A DNA stretch of 64,000 nt from Cryptomeria japonica (taxonomy: Eukaryota > Streptophyta > Pinopsida > Cupressales > Cupressaceae), in the NCBI RefSeq assembly GCF_030272615.1, contig NC_081412.1, positions 667,538,352 to 667,602,351 on the forward strand. Direction: 5' to 3'. The translations under genes and the position numbers were made by a program. The notes beneath the pieces were generated by a model, which saw only the letters and a program-made list of their open reading frames with translations, did not search any database and had not been told where the DNA came from. The first letter of the stretch is position 1; every line of letters starts with the position of its first letter. This document shows, one piece after another, positions 1 to 9,999 of this stretch.

Positions 1-59
1 CATACTTTAAATGCAATCTCTAATCCATGAACATCTATATACTCAGAGTCAGACAAAGT
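1..59 (-). pseudogene. Copia gag fragment, distal half split off by element 1
   Basis: Read on the minus strand, these 59 bases continue the frame of the gag fragment at 33446-33649 once element 1 and one copy of its AAAGT target duplication are removed. The visible peptide is LSDSEYIDVHGLEIAFKVW, which resembles the part of Copia gag (UBN2-type) where residues leading to a K-x-W motif follow the N-terminal domain. The fragment runs off the left edge of the window. The family assignment rests on the N-terminal half across the insertion; the continuity of frame is seen directly. Confidence 0.6.
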
Positions 60-232
60 TGTACTGTCATAAAATTGTGACCCTTGCAATTTTCGACCAT
101 ATTAGGGTCTTCACATTGGTGAATTGAATCCCCAAGCCTGATCAAAGACCTGAGACTTGCTCATTCCTAAAAACTACACTTTTTTGCACTCCCTCATTGC
201 TTAGACTTGCTTCATGTCCTGAATTTAGGGCA

Positions 233-257
233 GGACAGGGGCGTGGTGCCCCTGTCC
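233..257. repeat. Perfect 10-bp hairpin unit in the U3 of element 1
   Basis: Arms GGACAGGGGC (233-242) and GCCCCTGTCC (248-257) are exact reverse complements around the 5-nt loop GTGGT. The same type of unit is tandemly repeated in the 3' LTR at 32390-32481 and, with other base pairs, in the LTRs of element 2. Confidence 0.85.
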
Positions 258-376
258 CTGCCCTATTTTGGGCCCCCTCTGTCCTATCATTGCATTGGGT
301 ATTTCAATTGTAGCAGGAAAACTTTCCTTATGTTGGCCTATGATGGAAAATCAGTCCAATAACCCTAATTGATGAA

Positions 377-384
377 TATATAAG
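377..384 (+). promoter_or_regulatory. TATA box of the element 1 5' LTR
   Basis: TATATAAG lies just after an AACCCTAATTGATGAA context. The arrangement AACCCTAATT(G/A)A-n-TATATAA is kept in both LTRs of elements 1 and 2 (32596-32603, 7929-7937, 14571-14578), which supports it as the core promoter. The AACCCTAA part resembles a plant telo-box. The transcription start is not determined. Confidence 0.65.
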
Positions 385-848
385 TCACATCCACACTCCC
401 ATTTGCATAAGGTGAAAGTTTGCATAAGTTGGATAAGGTGAAAAGTTGGTATAAGTTCAAGCATTCAAGCACATTCAAGCATTCAAGCATCCTTTCAAGC
501 ATTGAACATTTTCAAGTCTCCCTTAAGGCTAGGTGTTGCATTCAAGTCAAGGATTCAACCATTGAAGAGGAGATCCCTTTCAACATTCAATTCCATACAA
601 GCAATTATATCTACAACCTCCCTTGAGGTGAATTACATTTCAGTCTTTCATTTACATTTACTTGCAAGTACTTTCTTTCATCATTTGGTTAATTCCAAAA
701 CTGGGGTTTGACCTGAAGGCAAACTCCCAATCCCAACCCCTTTCCCTCTCTTTTCTGTGTGTAGGTTGGAGGTGCGCAACTGTATTTGTAGATTTGGACT
801 CTATTTGCAAAGGCGGAAAAACCCTTTTCGTTTCACGGATTTTTCAAA

Positions 849-875
849 GGACCGTGTGCACTTTCAACATTGTCC
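849..875 (+). other. GGACCGTG hairpin, copy 1 (element 1 5' LTR)
   Basis: Arms GGACCGTG (849-856) and CATTGTCC (868-875) pair with one wobble and one mismatch, with GTGCAC beginning at the end of the first arm. Related copies are at 1949-1975, 8420-8449, 9220-9249, 9842-9871, 31619-31648 and 33051-33077. Confidence 0.6.
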
Positions 876-1252
876 CAACAACTTTTCCTCAAATTCACAT
901 GACAGCTTCGTCTCAACATATCATAACTAGATCCAGGTGCACAACTTCTTCTCGCACTTCTATCTTGATTTATAATCAGTTCTTTGCTACTTTTACACTT
1001 AGTCTTGAAAAACTTAACATAAACAATCTTTCCAATGTAAAAGAGGTGTTATCTTGTCATTTTCACATCATTTTCACATCATTTAGCATTCAATCTCTTC
1101 CCTAAGAGATTGGATATAGTGAATTCCCCCCCACTCTTTTAAATGTAATATGGATAAAGTGTTTTCTGTAGTGAAACTTTCATCTCTCCTTGGAGGGAAG
1201 AAATTTTTTCCTCTTGATCTCCTCATCATTCACTTTTCCCCACATCTCATTT

Positions 1253-1270
1253 TGGTGAACCCGACGTCTT
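1253..1270 (+). other. Primer binding site of element 1
   Basis: TGGTGAACCCGACGTCTT begins three bases after the LTR end. Element 2 has TGGTGAACCCGACGTGAA at the same distance (8821). A TGG start with a 3-nt spacer is the normal position for a tRNA primer site; I did not identify the tRNA. Confidence 0.75.
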
Positions 1271-2379
1271 GCATGCTTTCCTTTGAAAATAATTGCATAT
1301 TTTTATTTACAAGTTTAATTTTTCTACATACTTAGTGGTTAATTCATTCAAAACCTTAGTTTTAAAAATTGAAATTGAACTTGTGTTTTGTAAAAATTGC
1401 TTGCTATTGTCTTAGATCTGAAAATTGCTTTGTTTGTCAAATTCAATTTCTTCATTGTCTTCTTCAATTTGCAAATCAAATTCACAAAATTAAGAGGTTA
1501 ATTGTCAAAACCCTAATTTTCAAAAATCATCTTGAAATTATGCAAAAATTGAATTTCCATTTAATTTTTAGATTTGTGACAATTTTCAGACTTATCCTCT
1601 TTCCTAAAAATCAAAATTTCAATTTCCCTCCTTTTTCAAAATTCAAAATTTCAAAAATTAGGTGGTTACATCCTAAAACCTTAATTTTCAAATTTAATTG
1701 GATTTTGTGTAAATTTAAATCAATTTCAGTATTCTAAACATTTTTCAAGGTTTCCCTATCCATTAGGTTTGACCTTTTTTAAATTTGCAATTCAATTTCT
1801 CATTTTTCTCAAAACCTTAATAGGGTCTTATTTTCACATTCAAACCTTAATTTCGCCTATCTAGAGATCGTAAAATCCACCAATTTTGGGAGGTTAGCTT
1901 TAAAATCATCATAACTTTCATCCTTGAAAATTTCGAAAAAAGTTGGTCGGACTGTGTGCACTTTCAACACAGTCCCCAACTTTTTTCCTGAAATTTTGAG
2001 AGACTTTTATGATTGTATTTAATAGCTTAAATCCAAAAAATTGGCTGATTTTTTTTATTTTTGATCCCTCTAAAATAAAAAAATACTTTCAAAATTCAAC
2101 ATTTCAAATTTCAAGGAAAATTTTAAAATTAAGTGGTTAATTATAATCTGGCCTGATTTTAAAAATTCTAATTTTGTCAATTTTAAAGTTAAGTGGTATC
2201 CCATTGATCCTAATTTAAAAATTCTAATTTCCTTTCATTCATCACAAAATTATTTTTTTGGAAATTGTATTATTTTTTTCTACTTTCAACAAAGTTCAAA
2301 ATTGTTTAATCATTGTTTTCTCAAATTTTGCATTATTCAATTTTTGTACACTTTAAATTTCAAATTCTCCCTCTACTGC
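1271..2379 (+). other. Non-coding leader of element 1
   Basis: This AT-rich stretch lies between the primer site and the gag start, and holds no credible gene. It contains repeated blocks of the type aaaattaagtggttaa / caaaaccctaatttt. It also contains one copy of the hairpin module in the context 'atcataactttcatcc...aaaaaagttg', which is matched twice in the leader of element 2. Confidence 0.7.
1949..1975 (+). other. GGACTGTG hairpin, copy 2 (element 1 leader)
   Basis: Arms GGACTGTG (1949-1956) and CACAGTCC (1968-1975) are perfectly complementary. Compared with copy 5 (GGACCGTG/CACGGTCC) both sides of one pair have changed (C-G to T-A), a compensating substitution. The GTGCAC palindrome at the loop edge is retained. 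Confidence 0.7.
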
Positions 2380-5300
2380 ATGAGTTTTACCACTATTAGC
2401 CCTACTTATATTATCCCCATTAGACGAAGCATTAAAATTAAGGCTTCCCAAGGTTTAATTACCGAAGAGATGGAGCATAATTTAGGTGAGTTCTTTAATG
2501 AGGATAATACTAATTCTTCCCATCCTAATCATGTCCCTATCTATCCAATTGATGAATCCCATGATGAAGAAGAAGCTTTGAAAAGAATTAATTTCCATAG
2601 TTCAACTTTCAAAATAGGACAATCAATTTGATAACTTTCAACAATGGATGTCCCAAGAATACCCTAATAGTGAAGCTCTTCCGTTAATTGAAGGCCTTAA
2701 ACACACGATTCAAAGTGATAAGAATGGAATGGATATATTGCATTGTTGATTCTAATGTCATGCCTATAAAGAGTTGTGCCGAAACCCTAGGTTACTCACA
2801 ACCTTCTACACAAGTCAATCCTTCTATTCCTTTGAGTACTCCTATGACTAGTGTCCCTACTTTTACCTCAAACATTATGGCTACTTCAACTCAAAATGTC
2901 ATTCCTAAAACAATTTGTCATGGGGGAAATCTCTCTTCTTCATTTAATCCCCCATCTTTACCTATGTCATCAATAAGCATTCCTATTATCCCTCAACTAA
3001 TCAATGTGACACAAGGGGGAAATTCATTTAACAAATTTATTCCTCCTTTAAGTGTCCCATTTCCTACTCAATCATCACCTATGCCTACTTATCATAATGT
3101 TCCACCACCTTATTCTCAATAAATGCCTTCTTTCAATAATATCACACCACCTTCTCAATCAACCATGTCTAACATCAATTCTTATACTGAAGTGATCATT
3201 AACAATCTTGCTCAAATCGTGTCTTCCTTACAACAACAAATTGCTTCCATGAGGCAATCCAAGTTTAGTGTGCCGACATTTGATGTTGTGATCCCACTTT
3301 CTCTTGATATTGTTAAAGTTGTGCCACCTAAGCAGGTTGAGGTCCCTCAATTGGAACTCTATAATGGAAAAGATGATCCTCTAACGCATGTCAAAACATT
3401 TCAAACCTTGTGTACTAACTTTTCTTATGATCGAAGATTTCTTGCAAAATTGTTTACAAGAATACTAAGAGATAAGGCTTTACAATGGTATTGATCTTTT
3501 CCTTCTTATTCTATCACTTCTTTTCAACAATTGGCAAATGTGTTCATTCAACAAATTCAAAATAACATTGGTCCTAGAATCACTTTGACTGATTTAATGC
3601 ATTGTAAACAAGGTGTTAAAGAAAAAGTGACTGATTTCATTGGTAGATATAAGCATTTGTGTGCTCAATTTTCTTTTCCTGTACCAGATAATTATATTCA
3701 AAGAATTTTCATTTCTAATTTACAGAGATACTAGGGAAAAGCTTATTTTGTTTGAGTTTACTTTGTTTTCGCAGTTGTGTGCAACACTCCACAATTATCA
3801 TCTGACTAGGAGTCAAATGGAGCAATATACTCCTATGGCTCTGAGTGATAAGGGGGAGAGTGTTCAACAACCATTTGTGAAGTTCAAACCAACAAAAGGT
3901 TGCTTCAAGTTCAATGATACAATCAACAACAACAATGTGAATGCTACAATAGGTGTGCCTCCTATTTCTAAATTCTTTAAAAGAGAAAGACAATTTACTC
4001 CTTTGAATGAATCTTTACATAGTATTATGTCTCAGTTGTTACAAATAAATTTTATCAAACTTCCTCCAATAAAAGTAGTTGATCCATCTAAGCTAGCATC
4101 CCCTTATTTTAATAACAATTCCTTTTGTCAATTTCATCGTTAGCCTGATCATGATATTGAGAAATGTTTTGTATTGAAAAGTAAGATTCAAGATTTGATT
4201 GATAATAATACTATATTTGTGGGAGGTGTGAATGATAAGGGAAACAAATTAGTAGCTCCTCCTAATCAAAATTTTAATATTTTTACTAATCATTTGCCTT
4301 CCCATACCTCTAACATGATTGAAACTGAACATACCTCTTTGTCTCCTTTTGATCTCACTACTATAGCTTCGAATTTAGTGAATATGGTAGAGAAACAAGA
4401 GACACCTAAGGATCCCGATATTGCATTTGACCCTAGTGAGACTATTAGGACATCTGATGGCCCTTTATACATAGTTGCAAAGGTTAAGGACATACCTTGT
4501 TGTGGTGCTCTTTTTGATCCCTCTTGCATGGTTAATGTCATCACTGAGGAGTATCTTTTCACTTTACGATTGCATAAACTGATTTACAATGACACTAATG
4601 TGGTTGTGAAGTTATTTGATGGACTCTCTTGTCGTATCATTGGTTCTATCACCCTTCTTGTTGAAGTTCACACTAAATCTATGGATGTCAACTTTTTTAT
4701 CATTCCTTCTTCCGATAAATTCCATGTGAAGTTGGGCTACTCTTGGCTATCTTCCATGAAGGCTATTGCTTCTCCAATTAATAAGTTTTTAGAATTTCCC
4801 CACAATGGAGAAATCATAACTGTTAATCATAGCTTATTTTAACCATCTGAAAGAAGCCCAGGTGTTCCTATTGATTTCTTTTGGCCTAAGCAATTTCAAT
4901 CTCTTGCACAAAGGAGTGATTCTCTTTTCCAATCTTATCAAAAGTGGAAGAAATATATGATCCTATCTTTGAGCTGACCTAGAACTCCAACAATTGATAT
5001 CCCCATCCTTCTTAAAGATGAAGTCCTTTCCCTAAAGGATAGGACTAATCTTCCTCCTAAGGAAGATCCTCAACCTATTCCTATGGATGTGTAAAGTGGA
5101 AAATTGGATCCTAGTGACTCCCCACCTAGGAGAGAGAATGGAAGCCACTAGGATGATTTTCACTTGGGAGAACTTTACATTCAAAATAGGGGCTTGAATC
5201 CACTAGATCCAAATCCAAGAGAGACAAGGATATGAATTCCAAGTGGATTGCAAGGGTTTAAGTGTGATTTACCCTCTTTTGTAAATGAGAAAGTTGACTT

Positions 5301-7021
5301 GTTGACTATGTCAAAAAGAGAGAGAAAATGAGTGAAATGAGGAGCTACTGGTTCAGGGTCACGTTGTAAGTTTGGATCTAAGATAATTAGACTTATATGG
5401 ATCTACCATGAAAATTTGGAGAAAATTCGTCAGGACCATGGTGAGAGCATACATGGACCTCCACAAAATCTATGAAATGAAAAGGGTTCTTCCATCTCTA
5501 CAAATGCAGCCCAAACCTGCAATTACAACTATTAACCTACAACCTACACACACAAAAAGAGGGGAAGAAGGGTTGTGGATAGGAGTTTGTCTCAGTCAAA
5601 CCTCGGTTGAGGAATCAACCTTGAAAGAATGTAATTGTAAATGCTTGAATGTAAATAATAAAAATGTATACCTTGTAGATCTACAACTTGTTGATGATGA
5701 TTGCTTTTCTTCTTGAATGTAATAAGAAGTGTTGCATGAAATGGCATGTAACATGACAAAACACACATACATGCTTGCAAATGAATGTTGAAATATTTCT
5801 CCAATGGATGAATGAAGAAGACTTGAATTCTTGATTGCTTGATGATGTATATCTTTGCCTATGCTTGCTTATCATCCCTTCACTTGAATTTCACCTCCCA
5901 TTCCTCCTTCTACAAATGAGGAAACCAACTCCCTTTTATAAATGCCTCTTTAAGATTAATTCATCTCATAAAAGGCTAACATCGGGGAGATTTAGGATCC
6001 CAAAGTGCAGATGGGTTCAGGGGATCTATCCTGGGGCCACCCTAAGAGAGTGGGATAGGGGTGCCATGCCCTTGTCCTACCCTATGTTGGCTCCTGGATA
6101 GGGTCCCGAGGCTATCTCAGGGCTCAAACATGAAGGGGGAAAGGGGTGAAAATGTAGAAATAGGTCTTGGTTGGGGAAGAATATTTTGTCACCGAGGTGA
6201 GGACCTAAAATATGGTTAAAATTGCAAGAGGTGCAATTTTATGACACTAGAGGATGTCACTATGCCTTTTCCTAAAAAGAACAACAATATTCCTTTTAAG
6301 GCTAGACCTATACCACCTCCTCGATGGATCTGATCTCCTTCCTACACCTCACATTCCTCCTTTATATGGTACACTTCCACCTCCTTCCTCTTATAGAGAG
6401 AAGAGGCATGCCTCTCCTCTTGTCCAACCTAAAATAGCTCAACCTAAACCTTCAACTATCAGAGAGGAAAATATTCCTCCTTCAAAAAATGTTCCTCCTT
6501 CTCATACTTTTGCTAAGACTTGATGAAATTGTTGTACGAGAGACTACCGGCGAAGACGTCATGCTCAATCTCGTGAAGTTATTCCTCAAAACATTCAATC
6601 TCCCAAGACTTTAATAGGTTACATGATTCCCTTTTCTCCTAAGCAAGATCTTGAACCTGCATCTCCAAATCGTAAATTGCAAAAAACATGTGATCGTTTT
6701 ACTCCTATTGGTGTTCGTACTCCTCTTTATATAAATCTTGATGAAGAAATAGATGAAAATGTTATTCATGATGGCAATACAACTCCTAATGTTTCTGATA
6801 GTGACTATGAATATGTTGATGTTGACAAACATTTATCAGCTGAATTTCTAAAATCCCTAATCATAGCTCCTAGAGTCGAACAAAGTGACTTACTACATAG
6901 TGCTTGTTTGGATCTTGTGATAGCTTTGTATGTTGTGCTCAATGTCACTCCTCTAGCGTATTTCCCGACTTCCCAAAATAGTGATCAACATGATCAAGAG
7001 GAGGATGTCGTGCTATATTAG
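2380..7021 (+). pseudogene. gag: Decayed gag-protease gene of element 1
   Basis: This is homologous end to end with the intact ORF at 10000-13443. It begins MSFTTISPTY at 2380, as the intact copy does, and ends near 7021. Visible pieces are the gag core (about 3150-3830, with 'KALQWY' followed by a stop), the C-x2-H-x4-H-x4-C finger region (4125-4165), the retropepsin-like domain with DPSC in place of DTG/DSG (about 4470-4790), and the acidic C-terminal tail with YINLDEEID (6725-6755). It is broken by stops (for example 3120, 3492, 4141, 4842, 4976), frameshifts around 2630-2750 and 3734, and the solo LTR at 5090-6251. It is certainly non-functional. Confidence 0.88.
5090..6251 (-). repeat. 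Solo LTR, antisense, related to the LTRs of elements 1 and 2
   Basis: The sequence begins TGTAAAGTGG and ends GACACTAGA. Its reverse complement matches the LTR start (TAGTGTCATAAAATTG) and the LTR end of element 2 (...ATTTTCCACTTTACA). The terminal TG of the LTR has become TC. It is flanked by the duplication GGATG (5085-5089 and 6252-6256) and splits the gag-protease pseudogene exactly where the intact copy reads continuously (12695-12705). It includes GC-rich palindromic units near 6025-6110. No internal region remains, so it formed by LTR-LTR recombination. Confidence 0.88.
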
Positions 7022-7570
7022 CAACATTATCACTATAGATATTCTCCCTCTCTCCTCTCTTTCTCTTTTGTGTCTATTCTTCCATGTGTATCCATGTTCT
7101 TCTATTTTTCCCTTAATGTCTACTTGAGGACAATGCAAAGCATTGAGATCTCTTTTGGTCTCTTTCATGTTGACTCAAAAGACATCTTCTATTCCATTTC
7201 TTTCAAGGTAGTTTCCTTTCTTTGGGGAATGATGATTATTATATGCATATACATATGATATACATGAGTTATCATACAACATACTGACCCTAAGGAAAGT
7301 TAAACTACCTCATGTTTTGTGTTCATTATCCTTGGGTTTATTCCTTGACTAGGGGCTAAATCCTTGCGATAATGTGTTGCCTCTCTCTCTTTTCTCTCTT
7401 GGGTGTATCCTACCTTAAAGAAATCGCTCCCGATAAGGTGTGCACAATCGCTTTAACGTGAGGGCATACACTCCGCTCATATTTTCCTTCTTGATACTTA
7501 AACTTACTTAGTGAATTGGGCTTTTGTTTGTAATTTTTGGTATCCTTTCTTTTCATGACTCATAGTGAGG
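7022..7570 (+). other. 3' untranslated internal region of element 1 (left part)
   Basis: This has no gene and is homologous to 13444-13985 of element 2, including the block 'acttgaggacaatgcaaagc' and the 'tatcatacaacatactgaccc' block. The right part continues at 32022-32202 after the element 2 insertion. Confidence 0.75.
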
Positions 7571-7747
7571 GGAACTGTAGCATCCTAAAATTGTGACACT
7601 TGCAATTTCGACTGCATTTGGGTCTTCACGATGGCGACGCAACACTGAACCTGAATGGAGACCCCAAAACTTGTCCACAACATCAAAAACTGCATTTTTC
7701 CAGCACCCTGGCCTGATCCTCCTTGCACCCTGCTGTCTCGGGAGGTG

Positions 7748-7809
7748 GGACCAGAGCGCCCAGCGCCCTGGTCCCCAAGGACCATGGCGCCCAGCGCCCT
7801 GGTCCCTGG
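7748..7809. repeat. Two tandem 31-bp palindromic GC-rich units in U3
   Basis: Units start at 7748 and 7779. Each begins GGACCA and returns with TGGTCC about 20 nt later, so each can form a hairpin. The 3' LTR has three units (14359, 14390, 14421). A GGGCCC motif follows immediately in both. Confidence 0.85.
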
Positions 7810-7928
7810 CCCTATTTTGGGCCCGGTCTCCTATGGGACTTCGGGTCTTTAAGTTTGCAAATTGGAAAATAACACTTCCTGGTCGGCCCAAGGTCGGAAA
7901 AATCAGTCTATCAACCCTAATTGACAAG

Positions 7929-7937
7929 TATATAAAC
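7929..7937 (+). promoter_or_regulatory. TATA box of the element 2 5' LTR
   Basis: TATATAAAC follows AACCCTAATTGACAAG, the same arrangement as in element 1. The 3' LTR copy is at 14571-14579. Confidence 0.65.
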
Positions 7938-7988
7938 TACTTTTCCTCTCTCATTTTGAGGAGGAGGAAAAAAGGGCATGGAAATGAT

Positions 7989-8028
7989 ATTCAAGCATTC
8001 AAGCATTCAAGCATTCAAGCATTCAAGC
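7989..8028 (+). repeat. (ATTCAAGC)5 short tandem repeat
   Basis: Five exact 8-bp units lie just downstream of the TATA box. The 3' LTR has three units (31204-31227), the first with one change. Element 1 has related TTCAAGCA repeats at the same relative place. Confidence 0.9.
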
Positions 8029-8419
8029 ATTCCTTCAAGCAATTGATCATTCTAAGTCTCCATTCAAGGCTAAGTGTTGCATTCAAGACAAGGATTCAAC
8101 CATTGAAGAGGAGATCACATATTACAACATCTAACATACAACATACAACGTACAACAACATCTATACCTTCGCATATAAGGATACAAACATCCTTACAAC
8201 AAGGTATTAGTACTTGTTTTACATTACATTTACAAGCATTTCTCATTTCTTGGTTAATTCCAAAATTGGGGTTTGACCTAAGGGCAAACCCCTAATCCCT
8301 AACCCCCCAATTGTCTTCGCTTTTCTGTGTGTAGGTTGTAGGTACGTGGCTGAAATTGAAGATCTGGAATCCTTGTGCAGAGACGAACAGATCCCCCTTC
8401 GTTTCGCGGATTTTTCGGA

Positions 8420-8449
8420 GGACCGTGTGCACGCCGGGCACCATCGTCC
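8420..8449 (+). other. GGACCGTG hairpin, copy 3 (element 2 5' LTR)
   Basis: Arms GGACCGTG (8420-8427) and CATCGTCC (8442-8449) pair with one mismatch and one wobble. GTGCAC is present at the loop edge. Confidence 0.55.
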
Positions 8450-8820
8450 CGTCAACTTTTGCTCAAATTTGCAGGACAGCACCGTCTCGACATTTTACTA
8501 CTAATTCTAGGTCCGCAGCTTCATATCATATCCCTATCTCTATTTATAAGTGAATCTTTCTTGCTTCTACATGCATTCATAGTTCAATCTTTCTATCTAC
8601 ATTCTTTACAAAAGAGGGTATCCTTGCTATCACAACCCTTGAAACTCATATAGAATCCAATCTTGCATTGTGTGGGATTGGATCTTGTGGGTTTCAACCC
8701 CTCTTTTGAATGTAAAGTCCCTCCTAAGTGAAAACCATCAACCCTAGTGACTCTCCCTTCTCTCTCCTCGGAGTTGGGGAGGGGAGAACGACTAGGGTTT
8801 GATTTTTCCGCTTTACATTT

Positions 8821-8838
8821 TGGTGAACCCGACGTGAA
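8821..8838 (+). other. Primer binding site of element 2
   Basis: TGGTGAACCCGACGTGAA begins three bases after the LTR end, as in element 1. Confidence 0.75.
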
Positions 8839-9219
8839 CATCCTTTCTGATTATCCATAGTTAGATCTGAAAATTGGACTCCTTGATTACATTTCCATGT
8901 TTGATCATTTGCAAAATTTTAGAGGTTAATTGCATAAAAACCCTAAATTTTCTTTTTAAGTAATTAAACTTGTGAAATGCTTAATTGTTAATGCTTGTTT
9001 CAGATCTGCCCTTCTATTACAAATTGTCAATTCATATTTGTGCTTTAATTCTGAAAATTAAGTGGTTAAGTGTCAAAACCCTAATTTTTGAAACCCTCTT
9101 GATTCAACCTTTGTCCGACAATTTCACTGATCAAAACATTTCCAAATCAGCTGTAACTTTGGATTCCGCAATAAAATCATAATATCTTTCATCCCAGAAA
9201 ATTTGGAAAAAAGTTGCGA

Positions 9220-9249
9220 GGACCGTGTGCACCCCGAGCGCCATCGTCC
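9220..9249 (+). other. GGACCGTG hairpin, copy 4 (element 2 leader)
   Basis: Arms GGACCGTG (9220-9227) and CATCGTCC (9242-9249); GTGCAC is present, and the loop shares CCCCGAGCG with copy 5. Confidence 0.55.
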
Positions 9250-9841
9250 CCGACATTTTTTCCGAAATTTCGGGAGCTAGATCTTACTGTATTTTTCTGC
9301 TAAAATCTAGAATTTTGGCTAATTTTATCAATTTTAACACCTTCAAAATTACAGTCAAAGTTGGTCTAGCGATTGCTTGGATTGAGGCTTCTAATCATTC
9401 AAAAATTGTTGAAATTGAAATTTGTGTCAAAATTGTGTTTCTTACAGTCCTAAATCTGAAAAGTGTGTTATCATTCATTTGAAATTTTAGTGATTTATCC
9501 AAATTTTTGCAATTTGTGACTTTTGAAATTAAGTGCTTAATTACAACAACTTTGATTTCCACTTTCAGAATTGAATTTTCCATGAAATCGAGTCAACTTT
9601 TAAATTTTAAAACTTGCATTGCTTTTAGCATTCCCTCTAAAATCATAAAATTCAAAATTTCAGTTTCCCTCTCTTGTTCAAACTTCAAATTTTGCATTTT
9701 TCGACAATCTTGGTAGGGTTCAATTTTGAGATTGCAACTTTAATTTGGCCTATCTACAGATCGTAAAATCACTCAATTTTTTCAGGTTAGCTATAAAATC
9801 ATCATAACTTTCATCCCTGCAAATTTTGAAAAAAGTTGCGA

Positions 9842-9871
9842 GGACCGTGTGCACCCCGAGCGCCACGGTCC
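9842..9871 (+). other. GGACCGTG hairpin, copy 5 (element 2 leader, perfect stem)
   Basis: Arms GGACCGTG (9842-9849) and CACGGTCC (9864-9871) are perfectly complementary. GTGCAC begins at 9849. It lies about 130 nt before the ORF start. Confidence 0.75.
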
Positions 9872-9999
9872 CGGACATTTTTTTCGAAATTTCGGGAGAT
9901 TGTCCTGATTGTATTTAACAGCTTAAATCTAGAAGATTGGCTGGTTTTACTGAAATTTGCTACCTCTAAAATTCAAAATCTTCTCTCTTTCTTTAGTGC

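Larger units (their letters stand above)
60..1249 (+). repeat. 5' LTR of element 1
   Basis: It starts TGTACTGTCATAAAATTG and ends CTCA, directly before a TTT spacer and the primer site. It aligns along its length with 32218-33440. It contains a GC-rich palindromic unit in U3, a TATATAAG box, simple TTCAAGCA-type repeats near 460-500, and one copy of the GGACCGTG hairpin. The 3' LTR has three GC-rich units where this one has one. Small open frames inside are not conserved in a coding manner. Confidence 0.9.
7576..8817 (+). repeat. 5' LTR of element 2
   Basis: It runs from TGTAGCATCC to GCTTTACA, followed by TTT and the primer site. It contains two 31-bp GC-rich palindromic units (7748-7809), a TATA box (7929-7937), five ATTCAAGC repeats (7989-8028) and one GGACCGTG hairpin (8420-8449). 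Unlike the 3' LTR, it preserves the uninterrupted GAAAT site at which element 3 entered the other copy. Confidence 0.93.
8839..9999 (+). other. Non-coding leader of element 2 with two hairpin modules
   Basis: No gene is present. It holds two copies of a roughly 110-bp module (about 9165-9280 and 9790-9900), each reading 'aaaatca..cat..ctttcatcc', then 'aaaaaagttgcgag', then the GGACCGTG hairpin, then 'ttcgaaatttcgggag'. The leader is long for a retrotransposon that has only one ORF. Confidence 0.75.

Noticed and set aside
5408-5716. 102-codon frame inside element 1
   Set aside because: It lies within the antisense solo LTR and is not coding in the other LTRs.
377-7937. Telomere-type repeats (AACCCTAA)
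   Set aside because: Only single motifs, in a fixed position before TATA boxes. No tandem telomeric array.
8375-8653. 92-codon frame repeated at 31574-31852
   Set aside because: Both copies lie in the two LTRs of element 2, so the similarity is due to LTR duplication. The frame has no domain and overlaps the hairpin.
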